Origin: Polynucleobacter sp. TUM22923
Lineage (GTDB): Bacteria > Pseudomonadota > Gammaproteobacteria > Burkholderiales > Burkholderiaceae
DNA length: 64,000 nucleotides
Direction of reading: 5' to 3'
Assembly: GCF_030295705.1 (NCBI RefSeq)
Contig: NZ_AP027274.1
Span: 930,001 to 994,000 of the forward strand
The position numbers were made by a program, and so were the translations under genes. A model generated the notes under the pieces. That model saw only the letters and a program-made list of their open reading frames with translations. It was not told the DNA's origin and searched no databases. Shown piece after piece: positions 9,757 through 18,505 of the stretch. The first letter of the stretch is position 1, and every line of letters starts with the position of its first letter.

Positions 9757-10404
9757 ATGAACATCGCTACCGCTTTAAAACCTAATCAAGCCGAGGTGGT
9801 TTATGTTGTAGATGATGATGAGGCAGTTCGTGACTCCCTCACTTGGCTCCTAGAAAGTAATGGCTACTTGGTTCGCTGCCATGCGAGTGCTGAACGTTTT
9901 TTACAGTCGCTACAAAGTACTGATAAATCAACGATCTCATGCGCAATATTGGATGTGAGAATGCCTGGGATGTCGGGCCTTGAACTTCAAGAGCGCTTAA
10001 TTAGCGAGAATCTGCCAATGCCGGTTGCATTTATCACCGGCCACGGAGATGTATCCATGGCCGTTTCAACTATGAAGCGTGGCGCTGTAGACTTTATTGA
10101 AAAGCCTTTTAAAGAAAATGATCTCTGCCTCTTAGTTGATCGGATGCTTGCAAAAGCGCGTATTGATTATGCTCAAGCAAATCAACGTAAAACAAATAAC
10201 AGCTTATTAAGCAAACTTACTGGACGTGAACGCCAAGTTCTAGAGCGCATTGTTGCTGGCCGTTTAAACAAACAATGTGCAGATGATCTTGGAATCTCTA
10301 TCAAAACAGTAGAAGCGCATCGCGCCAATATTATGGAGAAGTTAAATGTCAATACTGTTGCCGATCTCCTGCGCTTGGCTTTATCCGATCCACAGTCTAA
10401 TTAA
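9757..10404 (+). CDS. FixJ/NarL-type response regulator
   Basis: 215 residues. The N-terminal receiver domain has the acidic pocket [11 protein letters not shown] and phospho-acceptor Asp66 ([10 protein letters not shown]); the conserved Thr (FITGHGD) and Lys (EKPF) are present. The C-terminal LuxR-type helix-turn-helix reads [20 protein letters not shown], followed by [15 protein letters not shown]. It forms a two-component pair with the kinase directly upstream and is followed after 8 nt by folD, so the three genes may share a transcript. Its targets are not visible, but the dyad in the aceE/kinase control region is a candidate. Confidence 0.93.
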   Translation: MNIATALKPNQAEVVYVVDDDEAVRDSLTWLLESNGYLVRCHASAERFLQSLQSTDKSTISCAILDVRMPGMSGLELQERLISENLPMPVAFITGHGDVSMAVSTMKRGAVDFIEKPFKENDLCLLVDRMLAKARIDYAQANQRKTNNSLLSKLTGRERQVLERIVAGRLNKQCADDLGISIKTVEAHRANIMEKLNVNTVADLLRLALSDPQSN

Positions 10405-10412
10405 TTTTTCTT

Positions 10413-11258
10413 ATGCCCGCTCAGTTACTCGATGGAAATGCGCTATCCAAAAAAATTCGCTCTGAGATTGCTGCACGCACTGCTATTGTCACAGCAAGAG
10501 GGGTTAAACCGGGTTTAGCTGTCATTGTGGTTGGCGAAAACCCAGCAAGTCAAGTTTATGTCCGCAATAAAGTAAAGGCCTGTGAGGATGTAGGCTTTTA
10601 TTCAATATTAGAGCGATACCCTGAAGCTTTTAGTCAGTCAGAACTACTAAATCGCATCGCTGTTTTAAACGCTGATCCCGATATTCATGGAATATTAGTT
10701 CAACTGCCTCTGCCAAACCATATTGCCTCCGAAAAAGTGCTCGAAGCCATCGCCCCAGAAAAAGATGTGGATGGTTTTCATGTGGCTAATGCTGGCGCCT
10801 TAATGGTTGGTCAGCCTGAATTCAAACCTTGTACGCCTTATGGCTGCATGAAGATTTTAGAAAGTATTGACTATCCCATTCGGGGTGCTCGTGCCGTTAT
10901 CGTTGGCGCCTCCAATATTGTTGGCAAGCCCATGGCAATGTTGTTACTACAAGCAGGCGCCACGGTGACTATTTGTAATAGCAAGACTCGTGACCTAGCC
11001 CATCACACTAAAGATGCTGATATTTTGGTTGTTGCTACCGGTAAACCCAAGATGGTTACTGGTGATATGGTCAAAAATGGTGCCGTTGTCATTGACGTAG
11101 GTATCAACAGAATGCCTGATGGTAAGCTGTGTGGCGACGTTGACTTTGATGCTGCTCAGTATGTTGCAGGCTGGATTACCCCCGTCCCAGGCGGTGTTGG
11201 TCCAATGACCATCACAATGCTGCTGATGAACACATTAGAAGCCGCAGAAAAATACTAA
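10413..11258 (+). CDS. folD: Bifunctional methylenetetrahydrofolate dehydrogenase/cyclohydrolase
   Basis: 281 residues, the normal length for FolD. It interconverts 5,10-methylene-THF, 5,10-methenyl-THF and 10-formyl-THF with NADP+ in the cytoplasm, supplying one-carbon units. Visible signatures include [13 protein letters not shown] with the catalytic Lys, the substrate loop VQLPLP, DVDGFH, the NADP-binding [15 protein letters not shown], and [11 protein letters not shown]. It begins 8 nt after the response regulator gene. Confidence 0.98.
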   Translation: MPAQLLDGNALSKKIRSEIAARTAIVTARGVKPGLAVIVVGENPASQVYVRNKVKACEDVGFYSILERYPEAFSQSELLNRIAVLNADPDIHGILVQLPLPNHIASEKVLEAIAPEKDVDGFHVANAGALMVGQPEFKPCTPYGCMKILESIDYPIRGARAVIVGASNIVGKPMAMLLLQAGATVTICNSKTRDLAHHTKDADILVVATGKPKMVTGDMVKNGAVVIDVGINRMPDGKLCGDVDFDAAQYVAGWITPVPGGVGPMTITMLLMNTLEAAEKY

Positions 11259-11274
11259 AAAGCATAAAGTTTTA

Positions 11275-11297
11275 AGGGAAATTCCCTCCCTTTATTG
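11275..11297 (+). terminator. Weak stem-loop after folD
   Basis: AAGGGA (11275-11280) pairs with TCCCTT (11288-11293) around a 7-nt loop and is followed by TTATT. The 6-bp stem and short T-run make this a modest terminator candidate in the 72-bp gap before prlC. Confidence 0.35.
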
Positions 11298-11330
11298 GCA
11301 AATTTCGTAGCAGTCCATTAAGCTAGAGGG

Positions 11331-13460
11331 ATGACTACAAACACCTCACATTTTCCTTCGCCTGAATTGCAGACAAATCCTTTGATTTCATTTGGTAAAG
11401 GAATTGCCAATTATTGTGATGTCAAGCCTGAGCATATTGCACCAAGCATTGACTTTCTTCTAGAAAAAGCACAACTGGCAGTTGACCACGCTATACAAGA
11501 ATCAACGCCAGCCACATGGAATGCTCTGGTTGAGCCCTTAGAAGATGCAACTGAATCTCTTGGTCGTTCCTGGGGTGTCATATCCCATTTAAATAGTGTT
11601 GCTGATACCCCAGAGTTGAGAGAAGCTTACGGCGATATGCTTCCAAAGGTAACCGCTTTCTTTTCAAGCCTCGGTCAAAATTTAGCGCTTTATGAAAAAT
11701 TTAAACTACTAAGCCAGACTCCTGAATTTACATCCCTAAGGCTAGACCAGAGAAAAGTTATTGATAACTCTTTAAGAGATTTTCGTCTGGGTGGTGCTGA
11801 ACTTGCCGACAAAGATAAGCCTCGTTTTGCACAAATTCAAGATCAGCAAGCCATCCTAGGAAAAGCATTTTCAGATCATGTACTTGATGCAACCAATCAC
11901 TTTACACATCATATTTTAAATAGAGAAGAATTAATCGGACTACCTGAGGATGCTATCGCAGCAGCAGCAGACCTTGCAAAACAAAAGGATCTACAAGGAT
12001 GGGCCTTTTCCCTGCACTTTCCTTCCTACTACCCCGTGATGCAGTATTCAGAGAATCGTTCATTGAGACGGTTGATGTACGAGGCCTATGTCACTCGATC
12101 CTCAGAGTTGGCGCCCCAGTATGGCCAAGGAAAATTAGAATGGGATAACGCTGAGAATATGTTGATACAACTTAGCCTGCGCAATGAAGAAGCGCGGATG
12201 CTGGGTTTTGAGAACTATTCCTCGCTAAGCCTAGCCCCAAAGATGGCGCGAGATGTTGAAGAGGTAGACCACTTTCTAAGCGATATCGCAACGCGCTCAA
12301 AGCCATTCGCAGAAAAAGATTGGGCTGAGTTACAAGCGTTTAGCCAATTACAGCTTCAACTCGAGGATGGTTTGCAGCCATGGGATATAGCCTTTGCTTC
12401 AGAGCAACTAAAGCAAGAGCGCTATGCCTTTTCTGAAAATGAATTGAAGCAATACTTTCCACTACCTCAGGTTTTGAAGGGATTGTTTGGCGTCATTCAA
12501 ACTCTATTTGGTGTTCGCATACAAGCGGCTGATTTACCGACCTGGCATGATGACGTGCAGTCCTTTTCAGTCAGCGATGCTGCTGGAAGTATTCTGGCCT
12601 ACTTTTATTTGGACCCGTACTCAAGACCTGGTAAGCGTGGTGGCGCCTGGATGGACGACGCAAGGGGAAGACGGTTACTAGCTAATGGAGAAATCCAGAT
12701 TCCGATTGCGTATTTAGTATGTAATTTCGCCGCCCCCATCAAAGTCGACGGTACGCTACAACAGCCAACAATTACTCATGATGATGTCATCACCCTATTT
12801 CATGAAAGCGGTCATGGCCTACACCATCTCCTCACTCAGGTAGGGGCATTGGGTGTATCTGGTATCAATGGCGTGGAGTGGGATGCTGTTGAGCTACCTA
12901 GCCAATTCATGGAAAACTTTTGCTGGGAATGGGAAGTTTTAGAAACGATGACTGCCCATGTTCAAACAGGAAAGCCCTTACCTAGAACTCTCTTTGATAA
13001 GATGCTGGCTGCTAAGAATTTTCAAAACGGCTTAAGCACCTTAAGACAAGTTGTATTTTCATTAACGGACTGGCGTTTACATTCTAACTTTCAGTCTGAG
13101 CAAGCTAAAAATTTAGCTGTATTAGAGTTTTCCAAAACTATCGCTGATGAATTTAATGTTATTCCACAAGCTGAGATATCTCGTTGGCCAAACACATTTA
13201 GCCATATTTTTGCTGGTGGATATGCAGCTGGATATTACAGCTACAAATGGGCTGAGGTACTCTCCGCTGATGTGTATGCTGCATTTGAAGAGGCCGCTAA
13301 ATTGACTGGCAGTGTTTTAGATGTGCAAACAGGTATTCGTTATCGCACTGAGATCTTGGAGGTTGGTGGAAGTCGGTCTGCTGCAGAATCCTTTAAAGCT
13401 TTTCGAGGTCGCGACCCCAGTATTGATGCATTACTTCGGCATGGTGGACTAGCAGCATAA
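11331..13460 (+). CDS. prlC: Oligopeptidase A, M3 zinc metallopeptidase
   Basis: 709 residues, the usual size of M3 family oligopeptidases. The zinc motif HESGH (His491-His495, in LFHESGHGLHHLL) is intact, and a downstream Glu ligand is expected in GVEWDAVELPSQF, the family's conserved follow-on block. The YAAGYYSYKWAEVLSADVY segment near the C-terminus is also typical. The enzyme degrades short peptides, including cleaved signal peptides, in the cytoplasm. It is convergent with xth, 12 nt away, and no terminator is visible between them. Confidence 0.95.
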   Translation: MTTNTSHFPSPELQTNPLISFGKGIANYCDVKPEHIAPSIDFLLEKAQLAVDHAIQESTPATWNALVEPLEDATESLGRSWGVISHLNSVADTPELREAYGDMLPKVTAFFSSLGQNLALYEKFKLLSQTPEFTSLRLDQRKVIDNSLRDFRLGGAELADKDKPRFAQIQDQQAILGKAFSDHVLDATNHFTHHILNREELIGLPEDAIAAAADLAKQKDLQGWAFSLHFPSYYPVMQYSENRSLRRLMYEAYVTRSSELAPQYGQGKLEWDNAENMLIQLSLRNEEARMLGFENYSSLSLAPKMARDVEEVDHFLSDIATRSKPFAEKDWAELQAFSQLQLQLEDGLQPWDIAFASEQLKQERYAFSENELKQYFPLPQVLKGLFGVIQTLFGVRIQAADLPTWHDDVQSFSVSDAAGSILAYFYLDPYSRPGKRGGAWMDDARGRRLLANGEIQIPIAYLVCNFAAPIKVDGTLQQPTITHDDVITLFHESGHGLHHLLTQVGALGVSGINGVEWDAVELPSQFMENFCWEWEVLETMTAHVQTGKPLPRTLFDKMLAAKNFQNGLSTLRQVVFSLTDWRLHSNFQSEQAKNLAVLEFSKTIADEFNVIPQAEISRWPNTFSHIFAGGYAAGYYSYKWAEVLSADVYAAFEEAAKLTGSVLDVQTGIRYRTEILEVGGSRSAAESFKAFRGRDPSIDALLRHGGLAA

Positions 13461-13472
13461 AAGCCATACTGC

Positions 13473-14318
13473 TTAGGCCTGAATTTCTGCAATGATGGGA
13501 GCATGATCTGATGGCTGCTCCCACTTGCGAGGCTCTTTATCAATGAGGCTGGCGCTGCATTTTGTTTTAAGGGCGTCACTTAATAAAATATGGTCAATAC
13601 GCATGCCCGCATTTCTTCTAAAGCCCATCATCCGGTAGTCCCACCAGCTAAATGATTTTGGTGCTTGCTCAAACATTCGGTATGAATCTGATAAACCCAG
13701 GTCAATTAAGCGCTGAAACGCTGCTCGCTCATCCACAGAAACAAGATTCTGTCCGATCCATTTAGACGGATCATGCACATCGGCGTCAGTTGGCGCAATA
13801 TTAAAATCACCTAGCAGGGCTAAACGGGAATTGTTGGCTAATTCACTTTTAAGCCAGTCCTCTAGTGCTTTTAACCAGCTCAACTTATAAACAAACTTAT
13901 CGCTATCTGGAGATTGCCCATTAGGAAAGTATGCTGATACCAATCGCAATGGCTGCAATCCATTAAAGCAAACTGTGGCTGCCAAAATACGCTGTTGCTC
14001 ATCGGCATTGCCGGGGATATTTCGGATGGGGTTGATGAAAGTCGTCTCTATATCTGAGCTCATGGATGCCAGTGCCGCGCGTCGAACAATAATAGCAACG
14101 CCGTTGTAGGTTTTTTGTCCGGCAACCAAATTAAGATACCCAGCAGCCTCAAGTTCGCGATGAGGATATTTATCATCTGTCATCTTCAGTTCTTGAAGGC
14201 AAAGAGCATCAATGGGCTTATCAGCTTTTTCTTGCTCAGCGAGCCAACGGAGTACTTGTGGCAATCGCACTTTTAGTGAATTGACATTCCAGGCGGCGAT
14301 TCTTATAGGCTCAGTCAT
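13473..14318 (-). CDS. xth: Exodeoxyribonuclease III (AP endonuclease)
   Basis: Mg-dependent AP endonuclease/3'-5' exonuclease of base-excision repair. Signatures include IAAWNVNSLKVRLPQVLRWL, LCLQELKM (catalytic Glu), ALLGDFNIAP and the final SDHAPIIAEI (catalytic Asp-His). The frame is open further upstream, but the ATG at 14318 (MTEPIRIAAWN) is chosen because it matches family starts and has AGGAG about ten bases before it, inside ntrC. It gives 281 residues. The start overlaps the end of ntrC by 8 nt, so the two are probably translationally coupled. Confidence 0.94.
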   Translation of the reverse strand: MTEPIRIAAWNVNSLKVRLPQVLRWLAEQEKADKPIDALCLQELKMTDDKYPHRELEAAGYLNLVAGQKTYNGVAIIVRRAALASMSSDIETTFINPIRNIPGNADEQQRILAATVCFNGLQPLRLVSAYFPNGQSPDSDKFVYKLSWLKALEDWLKSELANNSRLALLGDFNIAPTDADVHDPSKWIGQNLVSVDERAAFQRLIDLGLSDSYRMFEQAPKSFSWWDYRMMGFRRNAGMRIDHILLSDALKTKCSASLIDKEPRKWEQPSDHAPIIAEIQA

Positions 14319-15747
14319 TAATACCAAGCTCCTGTAATTTTCGAGTAATCGTATTACGTCCGATACCAAGGCGCTGGGCAGCTTCAACGCGTCTACCACG
14401 GGTAACCTCTAAGGCTGCCTGAAGCACGACCTTTTCAAACTTAGACGACAGAGCATCGTATACAGATACAACGCCATCTTGAAGCATTTGGGATGCTACG
14501 CGACTGAGCCCGCTCTCCCAATCAGTAGAGAGCGATAAGGACGAGGCCATCTCACCGGGTCCTGTAAGAGGACGCTCATTAGCTTGGGCCACGATATCGG
14601 CCGGCAAATCACTCGTACCAATTAAATTGGATGGAGTCATTACTGTTAGCCAATGGCAGAGATTCTCTAATTGACGAACATTCCCAGGAAAGGGCATTGC
14701 AGTGATTTCTTTCAAAACTTCATCAGATAATTTTTTAGGGGCAACGCTCAAAGCTTTCGCACATGACAGCATAAAGTAATGGGCTAACACGGGTATATCC
14801 TCAGCCCGCTCACGCAATGGTGGCATACGCAAACGAATAATATTTAACCGGTGCAATAAATCTTCGCGAAAGGCACCTGCAGCAACCCGTGCTTCCAGAT
14901 TCTGATGCGTTGAGGCAATAATCCGCACATTGGCCTTAATCGGATCTTGGCCCCCAACCCGATAAAAATGACCATCCGTTAGAGCGCGCAATAATCGCGT
15001 CTGCAAATCTAAGGGAATATCGCCGATCCCGTCCAAAAATAGCGTTCCGCCATCAGCCTGCTCGAAGCGCCCACGACGCAATGTCAATGCACCCGGAAAA
15101 GCGCCACGCTCGTGCCCAAATAATTCAGACTCCAATAAATCCTTGGGGACTGCGGCCGTACTAAAGGCCATAAAAGGGCCTTTAGCTCTTGGACTATGCC
15201 TATGTAAAGCTTGAGCAACCAGCTCTTTGCCAGTCCCTGACTCACCAGTGATGAGCACTGTGGAGTGCGACTGAGCAAGACGTCCAATGGCCCTAAAAAC
15301 CTCCTGCATAGCGGGTGCTTGACCAATAATTTCCGTAGCGTCCTGTCTCCAGCCATTAGCTTCTTTGTTGCCCGACTGATTACGCTCGCCCTGCTCCATC
15401 CCACGACGAATTAATTCAATGGCTTTATCAATATCAAATGGCTTAGTCAAATAATCAAAGGCACCGCCCTGAAATGAAGAGACCGCTGAGTCTAGGTCTG
15501 AGTAGGCCGTCATGATGATCACAGGCAAGAGCGGATGTGTCTCTTTAATAGTCTGTAAAAGATCTAGGCCATTACCGCGAGGCATACGGATATCGGAAAT
15601 AATTACTTGTGGCAGCTCTTTCTCTAGAGCGCTTAAGACATCATTAGGATTAGAAAAGCTCTTGTGCGCAATATTCTCACGGGTAAGCGCTTTCTCAAGC
15701 ACCCAGCGAATAGATTGGTCATCATCGACGATCCAAACGGGTTTCAT
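14311..15747 (-). CDS. ntrC: NtrC-type nitrogen response regulator with altered sigma-54 contact loop
   Basis: 478 residues: receiver (Asp52 in SDIRMPRGNG), sigma-54-type AAA+ domain (Walker A GESGTGKE; arginine-finger region FREDLLHRLN; sensor II GNVRQLEN) and a Fis-type helix-turn-helix at the C-terminus (AAQRLGIGRNTITRKLQELG). It clearly belongs to NtrC and sits directly after ntrB, overlapping it by 4 nt. Odd residues: the GAFTGA loop that contacts sigma-54 reads GAFPGA (Pro218), the Walker B LFLDE reads LFLDG (Gly240 in place of the catalytic Glu), and the usual ALNMAA block reads AFSTAA. The DNA-binding and phosphorylation parts look intact. It could be a sigma-54 activator with relaxed rules, one acting with sigma-70, or a DNA-binding protein with impaired ATPase activity. 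Confidence 0.93.
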   Translation of the reverse strand: MKPVWIVDDDQSIRWVLEKALTRENIAHKSFSNPNDVLSALEKELPQVIISDIRMPRGNGLDLLQTIKETHPLLPVIIMTAYSDLDSAVSSFQGGAFDYLTKPFDIDKAIELIRRGMEQGERNQSGNKEANGWRQDATEIIGQAPAMQEVFRAIGRLAQSHSTVLITGESGTGKELVAQALHRHSPRAKGPFMAFSTAAVPKDLLESELFGHERGAFPGALTLRRGRFEQADGGTLFLDGIGDIPLDLQTRLLRALTDGHFYRVGGQDPIKANVRIIASTHQNLEARVAAGAFREDLLHRLNIIRLRMPPLRERAEDIPVLAHYFMLSCAKALSVAPKKLSDEVLKEITAMPFPGNVRQLENLCHWLTVMTPSNLIGTSDLPADIVAQANERPLTGPGEMASSLSLSTDWESGLSRVASQMLQDGVVSVYDALSSKFEKVVLQAALEVTRGRRVEAAQRLGIGRNTITRKLQELGIND

Positions 15748-16877
15748 AACGGCTTCTCCTGCTTACGATATGGAATTTGAATATGAAAATCAGTCCGACC
15801 AGGACTGCTGTCACAAGCTATAAAACCTTGATGCTGCTGTACAAAAGTTTGAGCTAAAGTCAGACCAAGTCCACTACCGCCCTCTCGACCCGAAACTAAA
15901 GGAAAAAATATGCGCTCACGTATATCCTCAGGGATCCCTGGGCCGTTATCTATTACGTGCAAATCCATTGCCATCTTATAGCGGTGTTTAGAAATCGTAA
16001 CGGAGCGAGCGACGCGAGTTTTAAATTCAATCTGGGCTACACCCGCACTGATTTCATCGGAGAGAGCTTGAGCAGCATTGTGGGCAATATTGAGAATTGC
16101 CTGAATTAACTGTTCACGATCTCCTAAAATTTCAGGAAGGCTAGTATCGTAACTACGAATAATCTTCAGACCCTTTGGAAACTCAGCCAAGACCAAACTA
16201 CGAACCCTCTCTAAGGCCTCGTGTACGTTAAATAATTCCATAGCATGCGCTTTGCGATGCGGGGCAAGTAGACGATCAACCAAATCCTGTAAGCGATCGG
16301 ACTCTTTAATAATCACTTGCGTATATTCGCGTAGGCCTTTATCGGGAAGCTCAAACTCTAAAAGTTGAGCTGCACCACGAATACCCCCTAAAGGATTTTT
16401 AATCTCGTGCGCTAAATTGCGCATGAGTTGTTTGTTTGCCTCAACCTGCTGAGTTACCCGTTCATCACGCTCGCTGCGCAATTGCTGGTCGATTGGAAAC
16501 CACTCCATCATGATGAGCGATGGGTCTTCAAGACTGGCAACTACTACATGAGCAGGTATAGACTCCTGGTGAATACTTCCAGGTAATGAGTGCAGTACCA
16601 TTTCTTGCCGCTCGGCGGAAAAATGCCCTGCTTTGATCTCTTCAATCATATTGCTAAGAGAGGGATTGCTGCCAAATAAATCCTGAATGGATTGGCCCTC
16701 TAGTGATTTACGTGATAAATCAAGAGCAGACTCAGCTGCTGCGTTTACGTAAACTAAATGTAGAGTATTTGCCTCGAATACCACGATGGCATTCGGCATT
16801 TGGTCGAGCAATGTCGGAAAAAAAGGAGCAGCCGAAGCTGCCCCTTTTAGCGAATTGCGCAAAAGACCTGCGCTCAA
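15744..16877 (-). CDS. ntrB: NtrB nitrogen sensor histidine kinase
   Basis: PII-responsive cytoplasmic kinase/phosphatase for NtrC. A PAS domain comes first (MPNAIVVFEANTLHLVYVN). The H-box is NLAHEIKNPLGGIRGAAQLL, and the ATP-binding part has NIAHNAAQAL, DNGPGIP and GREGGSGLGL. No ATG stands at the expected start. I prefer TTG at 16877 (14 nt after the glnA stop, GAGAAG just upstream), giving 377 residues; the frame stays open to a TTG at 16919 inside glnA, and the first in-frame ATG is 16799. The glnA terminator lies inside these first codons, so expression from the glnA promoter would depend on readthrough. It overlaps ntrC by 4 nt. Confidence 0.93.
   Translation of the reverse strand: MSAGLLRNSLKGAASAAPFFPTLLDQMPNAIVVFEANTLHLVYVNAAAESALDLSRKSLEGQSIQDLFGSNPSLSNMIEEIKAGHFSAERQEMVLHSLPGSIHQESIPAHVVVASLEDPSLIMMEWFPIDQQLRSERDERVTQQVEANKQLMRNLAHEIKNPLGGIRGAAQLLEFELPDKGLREYTQVIIKESDRLQDLVDRLLAPHRKAHAMELFNVHEALERVRSLVLAEFPKGLKIIRSYDTSLPEILGDREQLIQAILNIAHNAAQALSDEISAGVAQIEFKTRVARSVTISKHRYKMAMDLHVIDNGPGIPEDIRERIFFPLVSGREGGSGLGLTLAQTFVQQHQGFIACDSSPGRTDFHIQIPYRKQEKPL
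16821..16848 (-). terminator. Intrinsic terminator of glnA, inside the start of ntrB
   Basis: On the minus strand AAAAGGGGCAGC pairs with GCTGCTCCTTTT around a TTCG tetraloop (one G-U pair) and is followed by a run of T. This is a textbook terminator 43-70 nt after the glnA stop codon. It falls inside the 5' coding part of ntrB whichever upstream TTG start is used. Confidence 0.9.
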
Positions 16878-16890
16878 CTGTTCTTCTCGC

Positions 16891-18306
16891 TTACAGGGAG
16901 TAGTACATGTCAAATTCAATCGGATGTGTCGTCATGCGGAAACGAGTAACATCTTCCATCTTCAATGCGATGTAAGCATCGATCATTGAGTCAGTAAATA
17001 CGCCACCACGAGTCAAGAACTCACGATCTTTATCCAAGGCCGCTAAAGCCTCTTCTAAACTTGCACAAACGGTTGGAATCTTTGCATCTTCTTCCGGTGG
17101 CAAATCATATAGGTTCTTGTCAGCAGCTTCACCCGGATGAATCTTGTTCTGCACACCATCTAAACCAGCCATCATCAATGCAGCAAAACAGAGGTATGGA
17201 TTGGCCAATGGATCAGGGAAGCGCGTTTCAATACGACGGCCCTTTGGACTTGAAACGTGTGGAATACGAATCGAGGCAGAACGGTTACGAGCAGAGTACG
17301 CCAACTTAACCGGAGCCTCAAAACCAGGAACCAAACGCTTGTAAGAGTTTGTGCCTGGATTAGTAATCGCATTTAAAGCCTTAGCGTGCTTGATGATGCC
17401 GCCGATGTAAAAGAGCGCAAATTCTGATAAACCGGCATAGCCGTTACCAGCAAACAAGTTCTCGCCATTTTTCCAGATGGATTGGTGCACGTGCATACCA
17501 GAACCATTGTCACCAACTACTGGCTTCGGCATAAACGTGGCCGTCTTGCCGTAAGCATGGGCAACGTTTTGAATGACGTACTTCTGCCAGATAGTCCAGT
17601 CAGCACGCTGTACTAATGTACTGAATCTAGTACCTAGTTCATTTTGACCTTGACCAGCAACTTCATGGTGGTGCACTTCAACAGGAATACCTAAAGACTC
17701 CAGAATTAAACACATTTCCGAACGCATGTCATGAAATGTATCAACTGGAGCAACTGGGAAATATCCGCCTTTTTTACCTGGACGATGTCCTGGATTGCCG
17801 CCTTCGATTTCTGCACCTGAAGACCATGGAGCCTCTTCAGAATCAATCTTTACAAAGCAACCCTGCATGTCAGCGCCCCAACGGACACCATCAAAAATAA
17901 AGAACTCTGGCTCAGGGCCAAAGTAAGCAGTGTCACCTAAACCAGTACTCTTCAAATAGGCCTCAGCACGCTTAGCAATAGAGCGTGGGTCACGATCGTA
18001 ACCTTTGCCGTCGGATGGCTCGATCACATCACAAGTAATGACGAGTGTTGGCTCTTCATAGAATGGGTCGATGTAGCAAGCAGTAGGATCTGGCATGAGC
18101 AACATATCAGAAGCTTCAATACCCTTCCAACCTGCAATAGATGAGCCGTCAAACGCATGACCACTCTCAAATTTATCTTCGTCAAAATGGGAAATAGGCA
18201 CCGTTGTATGCTGCTCTTTCCCCTTTGTATCTACAAAACGGAAATCTACGAAAGTACATTCTTTCTCTTTAACTAACTTCATCACATCGGCGACGGTCTT
18301 CGTCAT
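16891..18306 (-). CDS. glnA: Glutamine synthetase, type I
   Basis: 471 residues, normal for GSI-beta; it makes glutamine from glutamate, ammonia and ATP as a dodecamer. Signatures include [46 protein letters not shown], and [20 protein letters not shown]. The adenylylation loop NLYDLPPEE with its Tyr is present, so GlnE-type covalent control is expected. The start has GGAG about six bases upstream. Its 199-bp upstream region carries two NtrC-box-like palindromes and a sigma-54-like element. ntrB and ntrC follow downstream. Confidence 0.99.
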   Translation of the reverse strand: MTKTVADVMKLVKEKECTFVDFRFVDTKGKEQHTTVPISHFDEDKFESGHAFDGSSIAGWKGIEASDMLLMPDPTACYIDPFYEEPTLVITCDVIEPSDGKGYDRDPRSIAKRAEAYLKSTGLGDTAYFGPEPEFFIFDGVRWGADMQGCFVKIDSEEAPWSSGAEIEGGNPGHRPGKKGGYFPVAPVDTFHDMRSEMCLILESLGIPVEVHHHEVAGQGQNELGTRFSTLVQRADWTIWQKYVIQNVAHAYGKTATFMPKPVVGDNGSGMHVHQSIWKNGENLFAGNGYAGLSEFALFYIGGIIKHAKALNAITNPGTNSYKRLVPGFEAPVKLAYSARNRSASIRIPHVSSPKGRRIETRFPDPLANPYLCFAALMMAGLDGVQNKIHPGEAADKNLYDLPPEEDAKIPTVCASLEEALAALDKDREFLTRGGVFTDSMIDAYIALKMEDVTRFRMTTHPIEFDMYYSL

Positions 18307-18349
18307 GCAAATCTCCTCTATTAACTAAACGCGGAATTGAAAACTTGGG

Positions 18350-18398
18350 GATACACCCTTGTTTATTCCAGGCAACAAACATGCCCTTGGGGTGTATC
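18350..18398. repeat. 9-bp inverted repeat flanking the glnA sigma-54-like promoter
   Basis: GATACACCC (18350-18358) and GGGTGTATC (18390-18398) are perfect inverted copies. The sigma-54-like element lies between them and the predicted start site is near the left arm. The symmetry could be a second regulator's operator. Confidence 0.45.
18371..18386 (-). promoter_or_regulatory. Sigma-54-like promoter of glnA
   Basis: Read on the minus strand, GGGCATGTTTGTTGCC matches the -24/-12 consensus TGGCACGNNNNTTGCW. The GG and GC doublets are correctly spaced, with deviations only at the first base, the C of CAC and the final W. It lies about 65-80 nt before the glnA start codon. Confidence 0.65.
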
Positions 18399-18435
18399 TA
18401 ATTTACTGAAGCAAACAAATGGGAATAATCATTAT

Positions 18436-18452
18436 TGCACTGTTTAAGTGCT
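18436..18452. promoter_or_regulatory. NtrC-box-like site 1 upstream of glnA
   Basis: TGCACTGTTTAAGTGCT is close to the dyad TGCAC-N7-GTGCA recognised by NtrC; one terminal base differs. Its centre is about 70 bp upstream of the sigma-54-like element, a usual enhancer distance. Confidence 0.6.
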
Positions 18453-18487
18453 CAAATAACCCATTTTGGGCAAAAAATACTCAATAT

Positions 18488-18504
18488 TGCACCGACATAG
18501 TGCA
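18488..18504. promoter_or_regulatory. NtrC-box-like site 2 upstream of glnA
   Basis: TGCACCGACATAGTGCA fits TGCAC-N7-GTGCA exactly in both half-sites. Its centre is 52 bp (about five helical turns) from site 1, so two NtrC dimers could bind the same face of the DNA. Confidence 0.7.
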
Positions 18505-18505
18505 T

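Noticed and set aside
13473..14399. Longer xth start at 14399
   Set aside because: The extra 27 residues lie over ntrC coding sequence, do not match family N-termini, and the ATG at 14318 has a good ribosome binding site.
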